Source of the DNA: CADEEN01 sp963751775
GTDB taxonomy: Bacteria > Pseudomonadota > Gammaproteobacteria > Burkholderiales > Burkholderiaceae_C
Length of the DNA: 64,000 nucleotides
Assembly: GCA_963751775.1 (NCBI GenBank)
Contig: CAVVVW010000028.1
Span: forward strand, 1-64,000
Reading direction: 5' to 3'
Positions within the stretch are counted from its first letter, which is position 1. Each line of letters starts with the position of its first letter. The notes under the pieces were generated by a model. It was not told the DNA's origin, searched no databases, and saw nothing but the letters and a program-made list of their open reading frames with translations. The position numbers and the translations under genes were made by a program. Positions 31,583 through 39,582 of the stretch are shown here, piece after piece.

Positions 31583-32446
31583 ATGCACGTCAAAGACATC
31601 ACCATCGCTGCGCTCGCGCTGTCGTCGCTCACCGCGTTCGCTGCGGCGCCTGACTGGACCAAGGTGCCCAGCGCCAAGTTCTTCGTGTTCTATCCCGGTG
31701 AGACACCGATCGAGTGGGTCACCAAGTCCGGCGGCGGGCACAGCGGCTCGCGCGCCTTGCGCAAGGGCTCGACCTGCGCCAGCTGCCACCACGACGACGC
31801 CGACCAACTGGGCGACGAGGTGGTCACCGGCAAGGAGCACGAGTCCAAGCCGATCAAGGGCAAGGTCGGCTCGATCGCGGTCAACGTGCAGGCCGCGCAC
31901 GACGGGACCAACCTGTACCTGCGCTTCAATTGGAAGCAACCCGCCGGCGGCGGACCGAAGATGGACCCAGAGAACCAGGTCAAGCTGGCGTTCATGCTGG
32001 AGGACAACAAGGTCCCCGGCGCCAACTTGTCGGGCTGCTGGGAAACCTGCCATATCGACGCGCGCACAATGCCCGAAGCCAAGGACGAGAAGAAGACGAA
32101 GTACGTCAAGGACGGCAATCTCGCCACCGGCATGTTCTACGACCTGGTGCAGTGGACCAGCAAGGGCGCCAGCTTCGACGGTTATGTCGCCGACAAGCGC
32201 GTAATGGAAGGTGGCAAGGCGCTCGTCGAGGCCAAGGGCGAACAGACGGGCGACACCTGGGTTGTCGTCTTCACGCGCAAACTCGCCGGCGGCGGCGAAG
32301 GCGACATCACGCTGACCAGCGGAAGGGCCGTCAACTTCGGTTTTGCCATCCACGACGACCACGCATTCGCCCGCTTCCACCATGTGTCGCTCGGGTACAC
32401 GTTGGGCATCGACGCCGAGGCCGACATTCGTGCGACCAAGCAGTAG
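31583..32446 (+). CDS. Periplasmic cytochrome with EB_dh/DMSO-reductase-type heme-binding domain
   Basis: 287 residues. A signal peptide (ITIAALALSSLTAFA) follows an AAGGA site. The protein has one canonical heme c site (STCASCHHDD) and an unusual CWETCH (three residues between the Cys), inside a domain resembling the ethylbenzene dehydrogenase gamma / cytochrome c-552 heme-binding family (SIAVNVQAAHDGTNLYLRFNW; FGFAIHDDHAFARFHHVSLGY). It probably carries one c-type and one b-type heme. Located directly after nirS, it is likely an electron carrier of the nitrite or NO branch (inference). Confidence 0.8.
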   Translation: MHVKDITIAALALSSLTAFAAAPDWTKVPSAKFFVFYPGETPIEWVTKSGGGHSGSRALRKGSTCASCHHDDADQLGDEVVTGKEHESKPIKGKVGSIAVNVQAAHDGTNLYLRFNWKQPAGGGPKMDPENQVKLAFMLEDNKVPGANLSGCWETCHIDARTMPEAKDEKKTKYVKDGNLATGMFYDLVQWTSKGASFDGYVADKRVMEGGKALVEAKGEQTGDTWVVVFTRKLAGGGEGDITLTSGRAVNFGFAIHDDHAFARFHHVSLGYTLGIDAEADIRATKQ

Positions 32447-32453
32447 CACGCTT

Positions 32454-32792
32454 GTGTTGCGGGGTCGCTGCAATCGCCGGATCGCCAGCACGGCGCTGGT
32501 GGGCGTCGCGCTGTCGCCGCTGGCGCGCGCCGCCGAAACCGTCGAGATCGTCATTCAGGAGTACAAGTTCATCCCGCCACGGTTGACGATCAAGGCCGGC
32601 ACGACGGTCAAGTGGACCAACGCCGAGAAGCGCACCACGCACTCGGTGCTGTTCGGCGGGCCGGCGGGGTTCGAGAGCGAGCGCATGTTCCCGGGCGATT
32701 CATGGCAACGCACCTTCGACTCGCCTGGCAGCTACCCCTACGGCTGCGGCCCGCATCCTGAAATGAAAGGGCAGATCGACGTCGTGCCATGA
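32454..32792 (+). CDS. Cupredoxin (plastocyanin/amicyanin-like)
   Basis: About 112 residues; the start is assigned to a GTG 8 bases after the previous stop. It has a signal peptide (NRRIASTALVGVALSPLARA) and then a cupredoxin domain: VQ-type strand VIQEYKFIPPRLTIKAGTTV, copper ligand His in TTHSVLF, and the C-terminal ligand loop YGCGPHPEM giving Cys, His and Met. A small blue copper protein that could donate electrons to NirS. Its stop overlaps the nirF start. An earlier GTG at 32430 is possible. Confidence 0.82.
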   Translation: MLRGRCNRRIASTALVGVALSPLARAAETVEIVIQEYKFIPPRLTIKAGTTVKWTNAEKRTTHSVLFGGPAGFESERMFPGDSWQRTFDSPGSYPYGCGPHPEMKGQIDVVP

Positions 32793-34078
32793 CCTGGCGT
32801 CGCTTGTGGCGGGATCTGCCGGCAGTCATCTCGCTGTGCATCGGATGGCTGCTCTTGTCGCCGGCGCACGCAGCAGAGGTGGCGGCGCAACCTGACCGGC
32901 GCCATGATCCGCTAAGCCTGTTCGTCGTGGTCGACCGCAGCGGCCACGATGTGACGCTCATCGACGGCGAACGTTTCGACCTCGTGCATCGCCTTTCGCT
33001 GCGTGCTGCGCTGCAGGGGAATCCGAAGTTCTCTCGCGACGGACGCTTTGCTTACTTTGCCTTGCGCGACGGTACGATCAGCCGCTACGACCTGCTGAAT
33101 CTGAGAGTGGTCGCCGAGGTACGTGCCGGTTCGACGCTGCATGACATCGCCATCAGCAGCGACGGCCAGTGGTTGATCGCCAGCGACCAGGCACCTGGCT
33201 CGCTGGTGCTGTTCGATGCCGCCCTCAATCGGGTCAAAGTCTGGGCCGCCGCTACGCGCGACGGCAAGATTGCCTCTCGGGTCGCGGCCGTGGCCGATGC
33301 GCCGTCGCGGCAGAGCTTTGTCGTCGCCTTGCAGGACGTCGCCGAGTTGTGGCTGATCTCCTACGACCCGAGAGCCGAGGACATCTACGAAGGGCTGGTG
33401 CACGACTTTCGCATGGGCGAGGGCCTGCCGATGCGTGGCTTCCACAACGTCAAGCGCATCGCGCTCAGCGAGCCGATGCACAGCCTGAGCTTCGACGCTG
33501 ACGAGATCGACGCCATAGGCAACACGCCAGCCCGCGGCGGTGCCGCGGCACAGGCGCAGGTGGTCAATCTCGACGTGCGGCGACGCATCGCCATGCTGCC
33601 TACCGTCGGCACGCCGCAACCGGGCGCGACCGTCACCTTTGCCTGGAACGGCGCGAACGTGCTGGCGACGCGCAACCTCGAGAACGGTGCCGTCGACGTC
33701 ATCGACACGAGGTCTTGGAAGCTCGAGAAGACGATTGCCACGCCAGGGCCGGGCGGGTTCCTGCGCAGCCACCCGGGCAGTCGCTACGCCTGGACCGACT
33801 CGACCAGCGATGGCACGCTCAGGGACACCCTGACGCTGATCGAAAAGACGACGCTGCAAGCCGTGGCCCAGATCAGCCACGCGGGCCACCCGCTCAGCGA
33901 CGCCGAGTTCAGCAAGGACGGACACTATGTGCTGGTATGCCGGTCGGATGCCGACGGCGCGGTGATCGTCTACGACACAGCGACGTTGAAGGAAGTCAAG
34001 CGCCTGCCGATGAGCCACCCGATGAGCGTCTTCAGCGTCGGCAACAGGGTGGCTCGGCCCATTGGCTCGCCGCGGTGA
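32789..34078 (+). CDS. nirF: Heme d1 biosynthesis protein NirF-like
   Basis: 429 residues, intact frame. A signal peptide (LPAVISLCIGWLLLSPAHA) is followed by a d1-type propeller with no c-heme domain, which separates NirF from NirS and NirN. The C-terminal segment TLKEVKRLPMSHPMSVFSVGNR is close to the NirF signature ending (KRLPM...YNV-NK). NirF acts late in heme d1 synthesis in the periplasm. The other d1 genes (nirD/L/G/H/J/E) are not in this window. It could alternatively be a NirN derivative lacking the c domain. Confidence 0.82.
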   Translation: MTWRRLWRDLPAVISLCIGWLLLSPAHAAEVAAQPDRRHDPLSLFVVVDRSGHDVTLIDGERFDLVHRLSLRAALQGNPKFSRDGRFAYFALRDGTISRYDLLNLRVVAEVRAGSTLHDIAISSDGQWLIASDQAPGSLVLFDAALNRVKVWAAATRDGKIASRVAAVADAPSRQSFVVALQDVAELWLISYDPRAEDIYEGLVHDFRMGEGLPMRGFHNVKRIALSEPMHSLSFDADEIDAIGNTPARGGAAAQAQVVNLDVRRRIAMLPTVGTPQPGATVTFAWNGANVLATRNLENGAVDVIDTRSWKLEKTIATPGPGGFLRSHPGSRYAWTDSTSDGTLRDTLTLIEKTTLQAVAQISHAGHPLSDAEFSKDGHYVLVCRSDADGAVIVYDTATLKEVKRLPMSHPMSVFSVGNRVARPIGSPR

Positions 34079-34097
34079 CGCACCAAACCCTGATTCC

Positions 34098-34111
34098 TTG
34101 ACGCAAATCAT
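34098..34111. promoter_or_regulatory. Possible degenerate FNR-like box
   Basis: TTGACGCAAATCAT resembles TTGAY-N4-ATCAA with one mismatch. It lies upstream of the nirS remnant and nirM-like gene, where a promoter of a former second nirS unit might be expected. Confidence 0.4.
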
Positions 34112-34259
34112 CGCGATTCAGTGCAGATCGGCAATGCTGACGCCTCCCCATCGATCGCGGGATCGGTGGCGCACCAGCGGCCTCATCCAGCCTGAACCCG
34201 ATTTCGTCCATGCCAAGAGCCATGGAGACACCCCGCATGAAGCCCATTCGAAGCCGCTC

Positions 34260-34346
34260 AGACTCGAGGCCATGATCAAGGACCCGCGCCTGGCCACGCC
34301 AAGCGGCCACTTCAACGTCAACAACACCCAGCACGACGTCTACTGA
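34260..34346 (+). pseudogene. C-terminal remnant of a second nirS
   Basis: The last 28 codons before the TGA at 34344 read RLEAMIKDPR, then LATPSGHFNVNNTQHDVY. This aligns with the extreme C-terminus of NirS proteins and with the intact copy's TPTGKFNVWNTQHDIY, yet the upstream 150 bases show no d1-domain coding in any frame. It is a scar of a deleted or rearranged duplicate, directly followed by the cytochrome gene usually found after nirS. Confidence 0.8.
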
Positions 34347-34359
34347 GGAGACTACGCAC

Positions 34360-34671
34360 ATGAGGACCACTCTCGCCATCTTGGCGGCAATGACCCTGGC
34401 GCCGATCGGTGCCGCGGCCGGCCCGGTCGACGACGCCATGACGAAAGCCGGCTGCATGGCCTGCCACGCCAAGGACAAGAAGATCGTCGGCCCGGCGTTC
34501 AAGGACATTGCGGTCAAGTACAAAGGCCAGAACGTGATCGCGAAGCTGACCGAGAAGGTTCGCAAGGGCGGCGCGGGGGTCTACGGCCCCGTGCCGATGG
34601 CACCCAACCCGCCGGACAAGATCAACGACGCCGACCTGAAGGCCGCCATCGAACTGATCCTGAAGAGTTGA
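34360..34671 (+). CDS. nirM: Cytochrome c551-type (NirM-like) electron carrier
   Basis: 103 residues. Signal peptide MRTTLAILAAMTLAPIGAAA, heme site GCMACHAKDKKIVGP, and axial Met in YGPVPMAPNPP. This is a class I cytochrome c of the c551/c8 type that donates electrons to NirS. It starts 13 bases after the nirS remnant, so it probably belonged to the second nirSM pair. Confidence 0.87.
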   Translation: MRTTLAILAAMTLAPIGAAAGPVDDAMTKAGCMACHAKDKKIVGPAFKDIAVKYKGQNVIAKLTEKVRKGGAGVYGPVPMAPNPPDKINDADLKAAIELILKS

Positions 34672-34807
34672 GACGGCAGTGGCGCCCACGTCGTAGGTCG
34701 CACGAAGGTCGCCCCATGCGTCATTGCTCGACCGGGACGGGGGTGCCCGGCCAGCACACAGACCTTGCATGCAAAAATCCACCGTTTCCACCTGCGGGAT
34801 GCTGGCC

Positions 34808-35182
34808 ATGGACTTGAAGGTGAAGATCGCGATTACCGACGAGCAGACCGACGAGGTCATCTCGTCGACGGGCTCGCTCGACCTGGCCAGCGGCGAGATC
34901 AGCCGCGTCGAGTATCAGGATTACGACGTCGCCGCGCGCGGCCTGCCATGGGACAGCGACGACTACGAGTTCACCAGCGGCATGCTGTCGCACAACGGCA
35001 AGGACGTCGAGTTCCGCGTCGACGTCAACAAGACCACCGGTCAGTACTCGGTCAGCGCGAGCGAGCTGCTGGAAATCAAGCTGCGCGCGGCGGCGCTGTT
35101 CGCCGGCATCAGCGGCAAGGACTTGCTGGGCAATATCGATGCCAAGAAGGGCATCGGCAAGTCCGGCCGGCTGCACTGTTGA
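34808..35182 (+). CDS. Hypothetical cytoplasmic protein in the nitrite island
   Basis: About 124 residues, starting at MDLKVKIAITDEQTDE. In-frame ATGs at 34769 and 34799 could add 3-13 residues. No signal peptide or membrane helix is evident; it is acidic in the centre (SDDYEFTSG) and has a helical C-terminal half (SASELLEIKLRAAALFAG). It converges with the regulator gene with 9 bases between stops. Family not recognised. Confidence 0.6.
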   Translation: MDLKVKIAITDEQTDEVISSTGSLDLASGEISRVEYQDYDVAARGLPWDSDDYEFTSGMLSHNGKDVEFRVDVNKTTGQYSVSASELLEIKLRAAALFAGISGKDLLGNIDAKKGIGKSGRLHC

Positions 35183-35191
35183 GCAGCGGCA

Positions 35192-35890
35192 TCAAGCTGG
35201 CTGGTAGGTGGCCAGCCGCTTGGCGTCCAGGATGTGGATGTCGCGCTTGTCGACCGCGATCAAGCCCGCCGACTCGAGTTCGTGCAGCACACGCGAGAAG
35301 TACTCGGGCGTGAGCGACAGGCGCGAGGCGATGGTGGCCTTGCTCACCGGCAGCGAGACGATGATCACCTCACCGCTGACGCGGTCTTCGGCCAGCTGGT
35401 CGCGCAGCAGGTAGCCGATCACGCGCTGCATGCCGGTGTGCAATGCATAGGCCTCGACGTCGTGCACCAATCCGTGCAGGCGGCGCGAGATGCCGGCCAG
35501 CATGCGCAGTGCGAAGCGCGGCTCGCGCTCGATCTCTCCGACCACGGCCGCTTTGCCGATCGACAGCACCGTGGCGTCGGTCAGCGCCTGTGCGTTGACG
35601 ATATAGGGCCGGTCGGCAAACATCAGTGCCTCGGCAAAGCTCTGTCCCGGCGCGATGATTTCGATGATCTTTTCCTGCCCCGCAGGCGACAGCAGGAAGA
35701 GCTTGATCTGGCCGGTGACCACGAGATGGAAAGCCTCGCAGGCGTCGCCGCAGCGAAAGACCATGTCGCCGCGCGACAGCCGCTGCAAAGTGCAGCCAAC
35801 GGCCAATCGCTCGAGTTCGGCGGCGCTCAGGTCGCTGAACAGCGGCAGCAATGACAGGTAGCGCGGCAGGTTGAATACGCGGGTGTCCAA
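35192..35890 (-). CDS. Crp/Fnr-family regulator, Dnr/NnrR-like
   Basis: 232 residues from a TTG start preceded by AGAAGG. The N-terminal cyclic-nucleotide-type sensor domain is FSDLSAAELERLAVGC ... GDMVFRCGDACEAFHLV, and the C-terminal helix-turn-helix is SKATIASRLSLTPEYFSRVL with the ExxSR-like recognition pattern. The N-terminal four-Cys [4Fe-4S] cluster of FNR/Anr is absent, pointing to a Dnr-type, possibly heme/NO-sensing protein. It is surrounded by its likely targets, and an FNR-like box lies 62 bases upstream of its own start. The TTG start is inferred from the ribosome-binding site. Confidence 0.88.
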   Translation of the reverse strand: MDTRVFNLPRYLSLLPLFSDLSAAELERLAVGCTLQRLSRGDMVFRCGDACEAFHLVVTGQIKLFLLSPAGQEKIIEIIAPGQSFAEALMFADRPYIVNAQALTDATVLSIGKAAVVGEIEREPRFALRMLAGISRRLHGLVHDVEAYALHTGMQRVIGYLLRDQLAEDRVSGEVIIVSLPVSKATIASRLSLTPEYFSRVLHELESAGLIAVDKRDIHILDAKRLATYQPA

Positions 35891-35951
35891 GGCGTACCTT
35901 CTGGTTCGTCGCGGTCGAGCCGATTGTCGAAAACCGACCCGTCCGCGCGGC

Positions 35952-35965
35952 TTGATCTGCGTCAA
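35952..35965. promoter_or_regulatory. FNR/Dnr-like box upstream of the regulator gene
   Basis: TTGATCTGCGTCAA, a strong palindromic match. It overlaps the last codons of the ctaA-like gene and would control the regulator, suggesting autoregulation or an Anr-to-Dnr cascade. Confidence 0.75.
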
Positions 35966-36835
35966 GCCAGTCGCAGGATCACGGCCAGCAGCAGGGCCGA
36001 GACGAGGTTGTGCAACAGCACGGAAACCAAGGGCAGGCCGGTGCTGCCGAGCGCCAGCCCAAGCGCCACCTCCAACAGCCAGCAGCGCCCCCAGCACGAA
36101 GGCTTCACGCCGGCGCCCACGCCACATCGCGATCATAGCCAGCCCGGCCACGGCCGGCGCAACCAGCAAGCCGCCGAGCCGGTGCAGCAGTTGCGCCAGT
36201 GCGCCTTCGGCGTAGGGCGTGCCGACCGCAAATCCCGGCTCGCGCCACGGGTTCAGCGCCGCCCAGTCCCAGCCCCCGGCCCTGGCCTGGTCGAGGCACT
36301 CGCGGATGTCGGTGCATGCCAGCCCCGCCCGCGATGCGCTGACGAAGGCGCCCGTCACGACCTGCGCCAGCAGCAGCAGCGCCACCGCGATGGCGAGCGT
36401 GCCGAGGCCGCGATGGGTCGGCGCGCGCACCAGGCGCGCAGCGAGTGCGACCATCACAAAGCCACCGAGCAGGTTGCCGATGGCCACTGCGGGCAGGCGG
36501 CTGCCCGGCGTGAAGACACCGAGCAGCGCGAGCAGCAAGGCCAGCGCGAGCAAGGCCGACGACAGCGCACCTTCGCGACGCAGGCGCGGACGCCTGCCGA
36601 CACTGGTAAATACCAATGCCATCAGCAGCAGCAGCGCCAGCGTGGCCGTGATCCGGTGCGCCGTGCGCGCCGCCGTGAGCGCCTGGCCATCGATCACCAC
36701 CGGGCCGGCGGCCACGCGCTCGCCCTGGCCGAAGCAGGCCGGCCATGGCGCGCAGCCAAGCCCGCCGGCGCCGTGGCGCAGGTAAGCGCTCAGACATGTG
36801 ACCGCCACCAGCAACAGCAGGCAAGCCGAGGCCAC
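35962..36835 (-). CDS. ctaA: Heme A synthase (CtaA/Cox15 family), frameshifted near 3' end
   Basis: Membrane enzyme converting heme O to heme A. About 290 residues with eight helices. Conserved His are in AHRITATLALLL, LLHRLGG and SVLLHNLVSA. Extracellular Cys pairs GLGCAPWPACFG and GLACTDIRECLDQ match the standard CtaA pattern. The frame changes near 36050, after which LLEVALGLALGSTGLPLVSV and ILRLA end at TGA 35964-35962. The start is uncertain: GTG 36835, or further upstream with another indel (an upstream ATG near 36878 lies in a shifted frame). Divergent from the heme-copper operon, implying that operon's enzyme uses heme A. Confidence 0.85.
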
Positions 36836-36937
36836 GCGCTGAATCAGCCGTGCTCGTCCTTGCGTCGGCGTGCTGCATGGGTTGCGCCGATCCCAGGCGC
36901 GCGGCGCCCGGATGGCGTCAGCCCATCACTCGCTTCC

Positions 36938-36951
36938 TTGTACCAGATCAT
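36938..36951. promoter_or_regulatory. Weak FNR-like box before the heme-copper operon
   Basis: TTGTACCAGATCAT has the half-site ATCA and TTG at correct spacing but deviates at two or three positions. It lies 60 bases before the first gene of the operon. Confidence 0.3.
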
Positions 36952-37010
36952 TTCCGCGCCCCGAGCTGAACAACAGAATGAATTTTCCCGGTAGACAAGT
37001 AGGAGACATC

Positions 37011-37172
37011 ATGAACCCCACTCCGCACGACGACGCCACCGCCCCGGTGCCCTGGATGCAGCAGTTGCTCGACAACCCCTTCCTGCTGCTGTTCATCGGC
37101 GTGCTGGTGCCGATGGTGCTGTACACGGTGTGGGGGGTGTTCGACATCCTCACGCTGCCGATCGCCAAGTAG
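37011..37172 (+). CDS. One-helix small membrane protein, putative oxidoreductase accessory subunit
   Basis: 53 residues with a good ribosome-binding site (GTAGGAGA). A short polar N-terminus is followed by one transmembrane helix (FLLLFIGVLVPMVLYTVWGVF) and the end LTLPIAK. It lies 12 bases before the CuA subunit II gene. Small single-helix subunits of this type accompany B-family (ba3-like) heme-copper enzymes. No other family recognised. Confidence 0.72.
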   Translation: MNPTPHDDATAPVPWMQQLLDNPFLLLFIGVLVPMVLYTVWGVFDILTLPIAK

Positions 37173-37184
37173 GGAGGCCGTCAA

Positions 37185-37724
37185 ATGAGCGCCATCCTCC
37201 CACCCGCCGAGCGCCTGTGGTACCGGCATCCGATCGACCGCGTCGAAGGCACCTGGATCGCCATTGCGCTGACCTGGTGTCTGATCATGTTCTTCATGAT
37301 GGTCGGCTGGCACATCTGGGGCAAGCAGAACCTGTCGACCGAGACCTACCGCACGACGCCGGAGAAGTACACCGCCAAGGCGCAGGCGATGGTCGACAAG
37401 TACACCGTGCGCACCGAGACCGAGCAGAAGACGCCGGTCGTGGCGCCGCCCCCCGGCAGCGATGTCTACCTGATCGCGCGGCTGTGGAACTTCTGGCCGA
37501 TCCTCGAGCTGGAGAAGGGCAAGACCTACAAGCTGCACCTGACCTCGATGGACTACAACCACGGCTTTTCGCTGCAGCCGGCCAACATCAACATCCAGAT
37601 CGTGCCCGGCTTCGAGCATGTGGTGACCGTGACGCCGAACCAGGCCGGCACCTACTCGATCGTGTGCAACGAATACTGCGGCATCAACCATCACACGATG
37701 GTCAGTCGCCTGTACGTGAAGTAG
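37185..37724 (+). CDS. CuA-containing subunit II of a heme-copper oxidoreductase
   Basis: 179 residues. One N-terminal transmembrane helix (WIAIALTWCLIMFFMMVGW) anchors a periplasmic cupredoxin domain. The CuA ligands are all present: His126 in DYNHGF, then Cys161, Glu163, Cys165, His169 and Met172 in VCNEYCGINHHTM. It accepts electrons from cytochrome c. A single helix, as in ba3-type subunit II, fits the B-family subunit I encoded next. Norms of the NorS/eNOR subunit II group also fit (from memory). Confidence 0.92.
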   Translation: MSAILPPAERLWYRHPIDRVEGTWIAIALTWCLIMFFMMVGWHIWGKQNLSTETYRTTPEKYTAKAQAMVDKYTVRTETEQKTPVVAPPPGSDVYLIARLWNFWPILELEKGKTYKLHLTSMDYNHGFSLQPANINIQIVPGFEHVVTVTPNQAGTYSIVCNEYCGINHHTMVSRLYVK

Positions 37725-37740
37725 GACGGAGGCCCAGAAC

Positions 37741-39438
37741 ATGACAACCACTACCTACCGCACCTGCCCGCGCTCCGGGCTGCAATTCGAATCGCAGGCC
37801 GAGAAGCTGATGATCGCCAACGCCGTCACGGCGGTGGTGTTCCTGCTCATCGGCGGCCTGCTGGCCATCGGCGTCGTGCTGACGCGCTGGCCGGCGGTGC
37901 ACTGGCTCGAGGCCGACACCTTCTACCAGGTGCTCACCGCGCACGGCATCGACATGCTGATCTTCTGGATCATCTTCTTCGAGATCGCGGTGCTGTACTT
38001 CTGCGCATCGACGCTGCTGCGCTGTCGCATCGCGACGCCCAACGTCGCCTGGGCGGCCTTCGCGCTGATGCTGATCGGCGCGCTGATGAACAACTTCGCC
38101 GTGCTGCAGGGCGGCTCGAGCGTGATGATGACGTCGTACGTGCCGATGATGGCCGCGCCGTCGTTCTACGCCGGGCTGATCCTGTTCGCCGTCGGCGCCC
38201 TGATCGGTTGCTTCGTCTTCTTCGGCACGCTGGTGATCGCCAAGCGCGACAAGACCTACCAGGGCTCGGTGCCGCTGGTCACCTTCGGCGCCATCACGGC
38301 CGCGATCATCGCGGTCTTCACCATCGCCTCGGGCGCGATCATCCTGATCCCGACCTTCCTGCTGTCGATCGGCTGGATCAGTGCCGTCGACCCGCTGGTC
38401 TACCGCACGATCTGGTGGGCCTTCGGCCACTCGTCGCAGCAGATCAACGTGGCGGCACACATCTCGGTCTGGTACCTCGTTGCCGCAGTGGCCTTCGGCG
38501 CCAAGCCGATGAGCGAGCGCGTCAGCCGCACCGCCTTCCTGCTCTACATCCTGTTCCTGCAACTGGCCAGCGCGCACCACCTGCTCGCCGATCCGGGCCT
38601 GTCGACGGCATGGAAGGTCGTCAACACCAGCTACTTCATGTACTTCGCCGTGCTGGCCTCGATGATCCACGGCCTGACGATCCCCGGCGCGATGGAAGTC
38701 GCGCAACGGCAGAAGGGCTTCACCAAGGGCCTGTTCGAGTGGCTGCGCAAGGCGCCCTGGAGCAATCCGACCTTCGCCGGCGTCTTCATCTCGATCATCG
38801 GCTTCGGCTTCCTCGGCGGCATCTCGGGCGTGATGATGGGCACCGAACAGCTGAACATGATCATCCACAACACGATCTACGTGCCGGGCCACTTCCACGC
38901 CACCGTCGTCGTCGGTACCACGCTGACCTTCATGGCGCTGACCTATTACCTGATCCCGGTGCTGTTCCGCCGCGAGATGATCCTGCCCAAGCTGGCGATG
39001 TGGCAGCCCTACCTGTTCGGCCTGTCGATGTACTTCTTCTGCCTGGTGATGATGGGTGCCGGCACGCTCGGCGTCTCGCGCCGGCACTGGGACATGGCCT
39101 TCGCCGGCAATGCGCTGGCCTACGAATGGCCCGGTGCGGCCTACCTGATGATGGCGCTGGTCGGCATTGCCGGCATCGCGGCCATCGCCGGCGGCGCGAT
39201 CTACATCCTGATCACCGTCGGATCGCTGCTGCTGGGCAAGCCGCTCGAGCGCGGTGCCACCAGCCCGAAGTTCACGCCGATTCCGCGCACCGCGCCGAGC
39301 GTGGCGGCGCAGACCACCGGCTCGATCGGCTTCGCCGCACCCGGCACCTTCATGCTGGCGATGGTCTTCCTGCTGGCCTTCGTGCTCTACTACTTCATCA
39401 ACTGGAAGTACCTGTCGACACTGTGGGGCTTGAGTTGA
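37741..39438 (+). CDS. B-family heme-copper oxidoreductase subunit I lacking the active-site Tyr; candidate nitric oxide reductase
   Basis: 565 residues, intact, with about 13-14 helices. All metal-ligand His are found: His68 (low-spin heme, LTAHG), His230 (CuB, FGHSSQQ), His279/His280 (ASAHHLL), His384 and His386 (VPGHFHATVV). The covalently linked Tyr of O2-reducing enzymes, four residues after the first CuB His (HPEVY), is replaced by Gln234. Loss of this Tyr is the recurring mark of the alternative nitric oxide reductases in the heme-copper superfamily (eNOR/sNOR/NorSY types). With nirS 8 kb away and no norCB, NO reduction is the best guess; an unusual oxidase cannot be excluded. Confidence 0.85.
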   Translation: MTTTTYRTCPRSGLQFESQAEKLMIANAVTAVVFLLIGGLLAIGVVLTRWPAVHWLEADTFYQVLTAHGIDMLIFWIIFFEIAVLYFCASTLLRCRIATPNVAWAAFALMLIGALMNNFAVLQGGSSVMMTSYVPMMAAPSFYAGLILFAVGALIGCFVFFGTLVIAKRDKTYQGSVPLVTFGAITAAIIAVFTIASGAIILIPTFLLSIGWISAVDPLVYRTIWWAFGHSSQQINVAAHISVWYLVAAVAFGAKPMSERVSRTAFLLYILFLQLASAHHLLADPGLSTAWKVVNTSYFMYFAVLASMIHGLTIPGAMEVAQRQKGFTKGLFEWLRKAPWSNPTFAGVFISIIGFGFLGGISGVMMGTEQLNMIIHNTIYVPGHFHATVVVGTTLTFMALTYYLIPVLFRREMILPKLAMWQPYLFGLSMYFFCLVMMGAGTLGVSRRHWDMAFAGNALAYEWPGAAYLMMALVGIAGIAAIAGGAIYILITVGSLLLGKPLERGATSPKFTPIPRTAPSVAAQTTGSIGFAAPGTFMLAMVFLLAFVLYYFINWKYLSTLWGLS

Positions 39439-39520
39439 ATCCCCCCGAAGCGCCTGCGGCGCCTCCCCCCAGGGGGCAACGCCAGCGGCCGGGCCAAGCC
39501 CGATCCGCGGCGTTCGCTCG
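39439..39520. repeat. GC-rich palindromic intergenic repeat (REP-like)
   Basis: CCCCCCGAAGCGCCTGCGGC leads into GCCTCCCCCCAGGGGG, and a second inverted pair GCCAGCGGCC / CCGCGGC follows. It fills the gap between subunit I and ctaB. Near-identical elements are, from memory, scattered between genes throughout Burkholderiales such as Rubrivivax, Leptothrix and Acidovorax relatives. It may attenuate transcription within the operon. Confidence 0.55.
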
Positions 39521-39582
39521 GTCAGACGACGCGTTTGGCATCCTGCGCGCGTTGAGTGCCCGTGTGCACTGGAGCACGTGAG

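Noticed and set aside
32789..34078. Assignment as NirN
   Set aside because: NirN carries an N-terminal c-heme domain; none is present, and the C-terminus matches NirF better.
35192..35890. Assignment as FNR/Anr (oxygen sensor)
   Set aside because: The N-terminal Cys cluster needed for the [4Fe-4S] centre is missing.
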